Shown here one piece after another: positions 33,162 through 36,065 of a stretch of 36,065 nucleotides of DNA; within the stretch, counting starts at the first letter, position 1; every line of letters begins with the position of its first letter. The DNA is taken from NCBI GenBank assembly GCA_028097945.1, contig JAOHFJ010000008.1, forward strand, positions 1-36,065, in the 5' to 3' direction. A program made the translations under genes and the position numbers. Under the pieces are notes generated by a model, which was given only the letters and a program-made list of their open reading frames with translations, made no database searches and was not told where the DNA came from. Source of the DNA: Candidatus Pelagibacter sp. (GTDB taxonomy: Bacteria; Pseudomonadota; Alphaproteobacteria; Pelagibacterales; Pelagibacteraceae).

Positions 33162-33364
33162 TGAAACGACCCCCTTACCCATACAGACTTTTGATAATTT
33201 TATTAGTATTAACTGTTATTCCAATTGGAACAACGCACATAGCTTCAATGTATCTGGGGCCAAAAAATGGAATTCTTTTAGGTTTCTGCGTGGGAATTCC
33301 TTGCGTAACTTTTGCGTGCTGGAAAATGTTTATGGACGGCTGGAGAGACGAGGACGAAGAGTGA
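33161..33364 (+). CDS. small membrane protein of unknown function (67 aa)
   Basis: The start ATG overlaps the upstream stop (TAATG), and the stop overlaps the photolyase start (GTGA), so the gene is coupled at both ends. The 67-residue product opens MKRPPYPYRLLIILLVLTVI and has two hydrophobic segments, about residues 9-31 and 36-53. The end WKMFMDGWRDEDEE is strongly acidic. I do not recognise a family. A longer frame from 33107 overlaps the DUF4864-like gene and is not needed. The two-sided coupling and protein-like composition support a real gene that works with its neighbours. Confidence 0.7.
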   Translation: MKRPPYPYRLLIILLVLTVIPIGTTHIASMYLGPKNGILLGFCVGIPCVTFACWKMFMDGWRDEDEE

Positions 33365-34491
33365 AATTCAAAACTACAAGAGAGGAGGCTCTCCAAGATT
33401 TAGAAAATTACATCAATAAAGAAATTGTAAATTATTCTTCACAAAGAAATTTCGATTTTGGACCTGCTAATAGAAAAAATGTATCTTGTTTATCACCATA
33501 TATTTCGCATAGACTAATTACCGAATATGATGTTGTAAAAAAAGTTTTAAGTAAATTTCCTTATCAGAAAGTTGAAAAATATATTCAAGAAATATTTTGG
33601 AGAGTTTATTGGAAAGGTTGGTTGGAACTTAGACCTCAAGTTTGGACTGACTTTATTGAGGATCTTAAAAGTATTGAAGAGGATAGAAATTATCAAACTG
33701 CAGTATCTGGAAAAACTGAAATACTATGCTTTAATGATTGGGTGAATGAGCTTAAAGAAAACAATTACTTACACAATCATACTAGAATGTGGTTCGCTAG
33801 TATTTGGATATTTACTTTAAACTTACCTTGGCAAAAAGGTGCAGAGTTTTTTATGAAATATTTATATGATGGAGATGCTGCTTCTAACACATTGAGTTGG
33901 AGGTGGGTTGCTGGACTTCAAACTAAAGGAAAGCATTATGTCGCTCAAGGATGGAATATTGCTAAATTTACAAACAATAAATATAGAGATATTAGTTTAA
34001 ATGAGGATGCCACACCATTAGTTGATAAGAGAGAGTATAAACTATCATCTCTAGAAATAAATAAAGAAGATTTAGAAAATAAAACTCTTATATTTTTTGA
34101 AAGCGAATTAAATATTGAAACTTTAAATCTTAAAGATTATCAAAATATTTATTGCGTTTTTCTTAGTAATGAAACACGAAAAATTAAATTTGATGAAAAG
34201 GTAATCAATTTTAAAAAAAAAATTATTGAAGACCAAGCCAATAGATTTTCAAAAATTAAAATAATTGATGAAATCAACTTTGATAAATTGACAAATGAAA
34301 TAAAAGATCTGGATGTAATTTACCCTTCTATAGGAGAAAATTTATCATTTATAAAAAGTATAAAAAAAAAGAAGAATTTGAATTATAATTTTATAGTGAG
34401 AGAAGGAGATGAATTTTGCTGGCAGTTTTCTAATAAAGGTTATTTTAATTTCAAATCAAATATACCAAAGATAATTCAAAAAATTACTTAG
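33361..34491 (+). CDS. photolyase/cryptochrome-like protein with FAD-binding domain first and alpha/beta domain last
   Basis: This has 376 residues from GTG 33361, chosen because it overlaps the upstream stop and because the upstream frame is a shadow of the two previous genes. Residues about 1-220 form the FAD-binding domain of the photolyase family: NRKNVSCLSPYISHRLITE, IFWRVYWKGWLELRPQVW, HNHTRMWFASIWIF and DGDAASNTLSWRWVAGLQ. The usual N-terminal antenna domain is absent. Instead, about 140 residues after residue 230 form an alpha/beta-like region ending GYFNFKSNIPKIIQ. Similar FAD-first proteins occur in other alphaproteobacteria, as I recall. It may repair UV-damaged DNA or act as a light sensor. 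It is last in a tightly coupled operon starting at msrA. Confidence 0.82.
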   Translation: MKFKTTREEALQDLENYINKEIVNYSSQRNFDFGPANRKNVSCLSPYISHRLITEYDVVKKVLSKFPYQKVEKYIQEIFWRVYWKGWLELRPQVWTDFIEDLKSIEEDRNYQTAVSGKTEILCFNDWVNELKENNYLHNHTRMWFASIWIFTLNLPWQKGAEFFMKYLYDGDAASNTLSWRWVAGLQTKGKHYVAQGWNIAKFTNNKYRDISLNEDATPLVDKREYKLSSLEINKEDLENKTLIFFESELNIETLNLKDYQNIYCVFLSNETRKIKFDEKVINFKKKIIEDQANRFSKIKIIDEINFDKLTNEIKDLDVIYPSIGENLSFIKSIKKKKNLNYNFIVREGDEFCWQFSNKGYFNFKSNIPKIIQKIT

Positions 34492-34609
34492 AAGCACATC
34501 TTTTAGAACAGTATTTTACTCTATCCCAGTTCAACCTCCATTTTTTTCTCCAAGTAAAAGGTTTGTTGCACTTTGGGCAAATTTTTTTCGTTAAGTTAGT
34601 TTTTTTCAC
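34484..34609 (-). CDS. DUF2256 small zinc-ribbon-like protein (41 aa)
   Basis: This short gene begins at GTG 34609 and ends at TAA 34484. The product opens KKTNLTKKICPKCNKPFTWR and continues KKWRLNWDRVKYCSKRC, the full DUF2256 signature with a CPxC and a C-x3-C pair that probably bind zinc. DUF2256 genes are very often beside cryptochrome/photolyase genes in proteobacteria, as here. It overlaps the DUF393 gene by 14 bases upstream and the FAD-first photolyase by 8 bases at the opposite-strand end. It was easy to miss because of its length and GTG start. Confidence 0.85.
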   Translation of the reverse strand: MKKTNLTKKICPKCNKPFTWRKKWRLNWDRVKYCSKRCASK

Positions 34610-34955
34610 TATATAATAAATGTTTATTTTTTATAAAAAGAAAATAAGCTGCTATTTCATAAAAAATATTTAGGAAGAAAAACAAAGGTTTAATCTTAAA
34701 GATTTTATACAAGAAATTATATTTAGGTATATTTTTCCAAATTATTAAAAAAGATTCTGCTCCATCGATTATTTTTCCATCTTGAATTACATGCATTCGT
34801 CTTAATAAGTCCTTGTATGATTTTGAGGTTAATTGTTGTGCACCTTGATTATCAGTAACATCAATCCATTCTAAATTACCATCAGAGTGTTTCTTATAAT
34901 GATTAATTTCAGCTCTACATATGTTACATGAATTATTAAAAAAGACTTTAACCAT
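34596..34955 (-). CDS. DUF393 (DCC-family) thiol-disulfide oxidoreductase-like protein
   Basis: This is a 119-residue protein of the DCC1-like family. The start MVKVFFNNSCNICRAEINHYKKH keeps the CxxC redox pair (SCNIC) in a thioredoxin-like first strand. The usual DGxC is NNSC. LEWIDVTDN and MHVIQDGKIIDGAESFLIIWK follow as in the family, and the C-terminus is hydrophobic. It probably reduces or isomerises a thiol, or only senses redox. It overlaps the photolyase gene by 8 bases at its start and DUF2256 by 14 bases at its end, giving a photolyase-DUF393-DUF2256 operon. Confidence 0.85.
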   Translation of the reverse strand: MVKVFFNNSCNICRAEINHYKKHSDGNLEWIDVTDNQGAQQLTSKSYKDLLRRMHVIQDGKIIDGAESFLIIWKNIPKYNFLYKIFKIKPLFFFLNIFYEIAAYFLFIKNKHLLYSEKN

Positions 34956-36065
34956 TTGTATTTTCTTTTATAAAATTATTTGCTGCTTTAAAAATTCTCA
35001 TTTTTCTCTCTTTATTCATTTTCTCAGAAATTCTTACCATCATAGCAAGACGCGGATTTTTTAAGAAAAATTTTTTATGACCATCTATAAATTTCCAATA
35101 TAATCCATCCATAACATCACACCATGGACCTTTTTTAAAATGCATCATCTTTAAAAAATAACTTGAGCCGCAAATGTAAGGTTTGGTTGCAAATATTCCA
35201 CCATCACTAAATAAACCCATTCCATAAACATTTGGAGCCATTACCCAGTCTGAAGAGTCTACAAACATTTCCATAAACCATTTATAAACTTGTTTTGGAT
35301 TTATTTCACAAAGGTTCATGATATTTGCGAGAATCATCAATCTTTCGATGTGGTGAGACCATCCATAATTTTTAGCATTATTGATCGCATGATCAAGAGG
35401 ATCTAGACCTGTGGTACCTTCATACCAAGATTTTTTCATTTTACGATTATGATTAAAAAAATTTGTTTTTTCTAACCTTTGATCATAGTTTTGATAAATT
35501 CCTCTCATAAATTCTCTCCAGCCAATAATTTGTCGTATGTAACCCTCGAGAGAATTCATAGGCACTTTGCTTTCAACTTTTTTTAATTTAGTAATAATTT
35601 CTTCAGGTGTAATTAAGCCCAAGTTTATTAGAGGACTTAAAGCACTATGAAAAACAGTATTAGATTTATCAGTCACGGCGTCTTCGTAGTCCCCAAATAA
35701 CTTTATTCTTTCCTTTAAAAACTCATCTAACCACTTATTTGCATCTTTCCTTGTTGTAGGAAACCAAAATTTGTCAGTGTTTCCTGGATGATCTTTAAAA
35801 TTAGAACTTATAAATTTCTTTAATATAGTTGTATCTTTTGTATCTTTTATTTTAGATATTTCAGGAATCTTAATTGAATTAGGAAGTTTTTTTCTATTAT
35901 CTTCATCAAAGCTCCATTTATTTCCTTTAGGTGTTCCATTTTTATTCATTAGTAAATTTGTTTTAGTTCTTACGATTTTATAAAAATTTGACATGAAAGG
36001 TCTCTTATTCTTAGAGAGGTAGTCTTTAAATTCATCTCTATTTACTAAAAACATTGGAGATTTTA
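34948..36065 (-). CDS. cryptochrome/photolyase family protein, FeS-BCP type (N-terminus outside window)
   Basis: This minus-strand gene is open past the right edge: in frame before MFLVNRDEFKDYL come K, S, P. About 371 residues are present. FHSALSPLINLGLIT, EGYIRQIIGWREFMRGIYQ, GWSHHIERLMILANIMNL, DSSDWVMAPNVYGMGLFSDGG and LYWKFIDGHKKFFLKNPR are hallmarks of the prokaryotic (6-4) photolyase / FeS-BCP family, normally about 500 residues. The loop that usually holds CxxC before a CPFN motif is about ten residues shorter (MMHFKKGPWCDVMDGLYW) and lacks that CxxC, so a standard [4Fe-4S] cluster is unlikely. It leads the operon with DUF393 and DUF2256. The probable activity is light-driven repair of UV damage; I cannot confirm the lesion type. 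Confidence 0.88.
   Translation of the reverse strand, partial: KSPMFLVNRDEFKDYLSKNKRPFMSNFYKIVRTKTNLLMNKNGTPKGNKWSFDEDNRKKLPNSIKIPEISKIKDTKDTTILKKFISSNFKDHPGNTDKFWFPTTRKDANKWLDEFLKERIKLFGDYEDAVTDKSNTVFHSALSPLINLGLITPEEIITKLKKVESKVPMNSLEGYIRQIIGWREFMRGIYQNYDQRLEKTNFFNHNRKMKKSWYEGTTGLDPLDHAINNAKNYGWSHHIERLMILANIMNLCEINPKQVYKWFMEMFVDSSDWVMAPNVYGMGLFSDGGIFATKPYICGSSYFLKMMHFKKGPWCDVMDGLYWKFIDGHKKFFLKNPRLAMMVRISEKMNKERKMRIFKAANNFIKENTNG

Noticed and set aside
33028..33360. N-terminal extension of the FAD-first photolyase
   Set aside because: This part is the third frame of the DUF4864-like and 67-residue genes, with low-complexity content and no photolyase antenna motifs; GTG 33361 overlaps the upstream stop as expected in this operon.
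33175..33396. Minus-strand ORF opposite the 67-residue protein
   Set aside because: The plus-strand gene is coupled at both ends and has a membrane-protein composition; the opposite frame has no start context.
1..36065. Phage, insertion sequence, toxin-antitoxin or CRISPR content
   Set aside because: No transposase, integrase, terminal repeat, repeat-spacer array or toxin-like pair was found; gene order and composition look like a core genome.

Overview
The window looks like part of a streamlined, very AT-rich marine alphaproteobacterial genome, most likely SAR11 (Pelagibacterales). The basis is low GC, lysine- and isoleucine-rich proteins, intergenic gaps of mostly 0-50 bases, many 1-14 base gene overlaps, and a gene set of TTT and Liv transporters, a glycine-riboswitch-controlled gcvTHP operon and a renalase-like oxidoreductase. 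This assignment is inferred from style and gene content, because no rRNA or marker phylogeny is available. I see no tRNA, rRNA, CRISPR array, insertion sequence or prophage.

Region 1 (1-4380) is a tricarboxylate-type uptake module. It holds the end of a TcuA-like flavoprotein dehydrogenase, a TctC-like periplasmic binding protein, a strong terminator, then TctA and TctB. TctA and TctB read as one protein interrupted by a one-base shift in a T6 run. Region 2 (4424-10107) is a branched-chain/amino-acid ABC transporter, livHMGF plus livK. An atypical pyrroline-5-carboxylate-reductase-like gene precedes it and a strong terminator ends it. livK is also interrupted by a one-base shift, in an A7 run.

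Region 3 (10126-16664) carries a CsaA-like tRNA-binding protein, a DUF4396 membrane protein, a divergent cytochrome b561 / cytochrome c-prime pair, a LysE exporter, aconitase (acnA) and a PrpD-family dehydratase. Region 4 (16665-20483) carries a renalase-like flavoprotein, a TerC-family protein, a MATE exporter and an EamA/DMT transporter. Region 5 (20493-25050) is a tandem glycine riboswitch followed by gcvT-gcvH-gcvP. The inter-aptamer linker can pair with the gcvT start codon region over 12 bases, which suggests translational control.

Region 6 (25060-36065) is a stress and light-protection island. It starts with a FAD amine-oxidase-like protein, DUF1365, a CFA-synthase-like methyltransferase, a DUF3833 lipoprotein and an SDR, a set known from singlet-oxygen and furan-fatty-acid loci in other bacteria. 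It continues with TspO, an HPP protein, an inositol-monophosphatase-family phosphatase, a Yip1 protein, an orphan CxxC protein and a periplasmic MsrA. It ends with a DUF4864-like protein, a small membrane protein, a photolyase-like protein with its alpha/beta domain after the FAD domain, DUF2256, DUF393, and a cryptochrome/photolyase of the FeS-BCP family that has lost part of its iron-sulfur site. Together these would modify or repair lipids, methionine and DNA damaged by sunlight and reactive oxygen.
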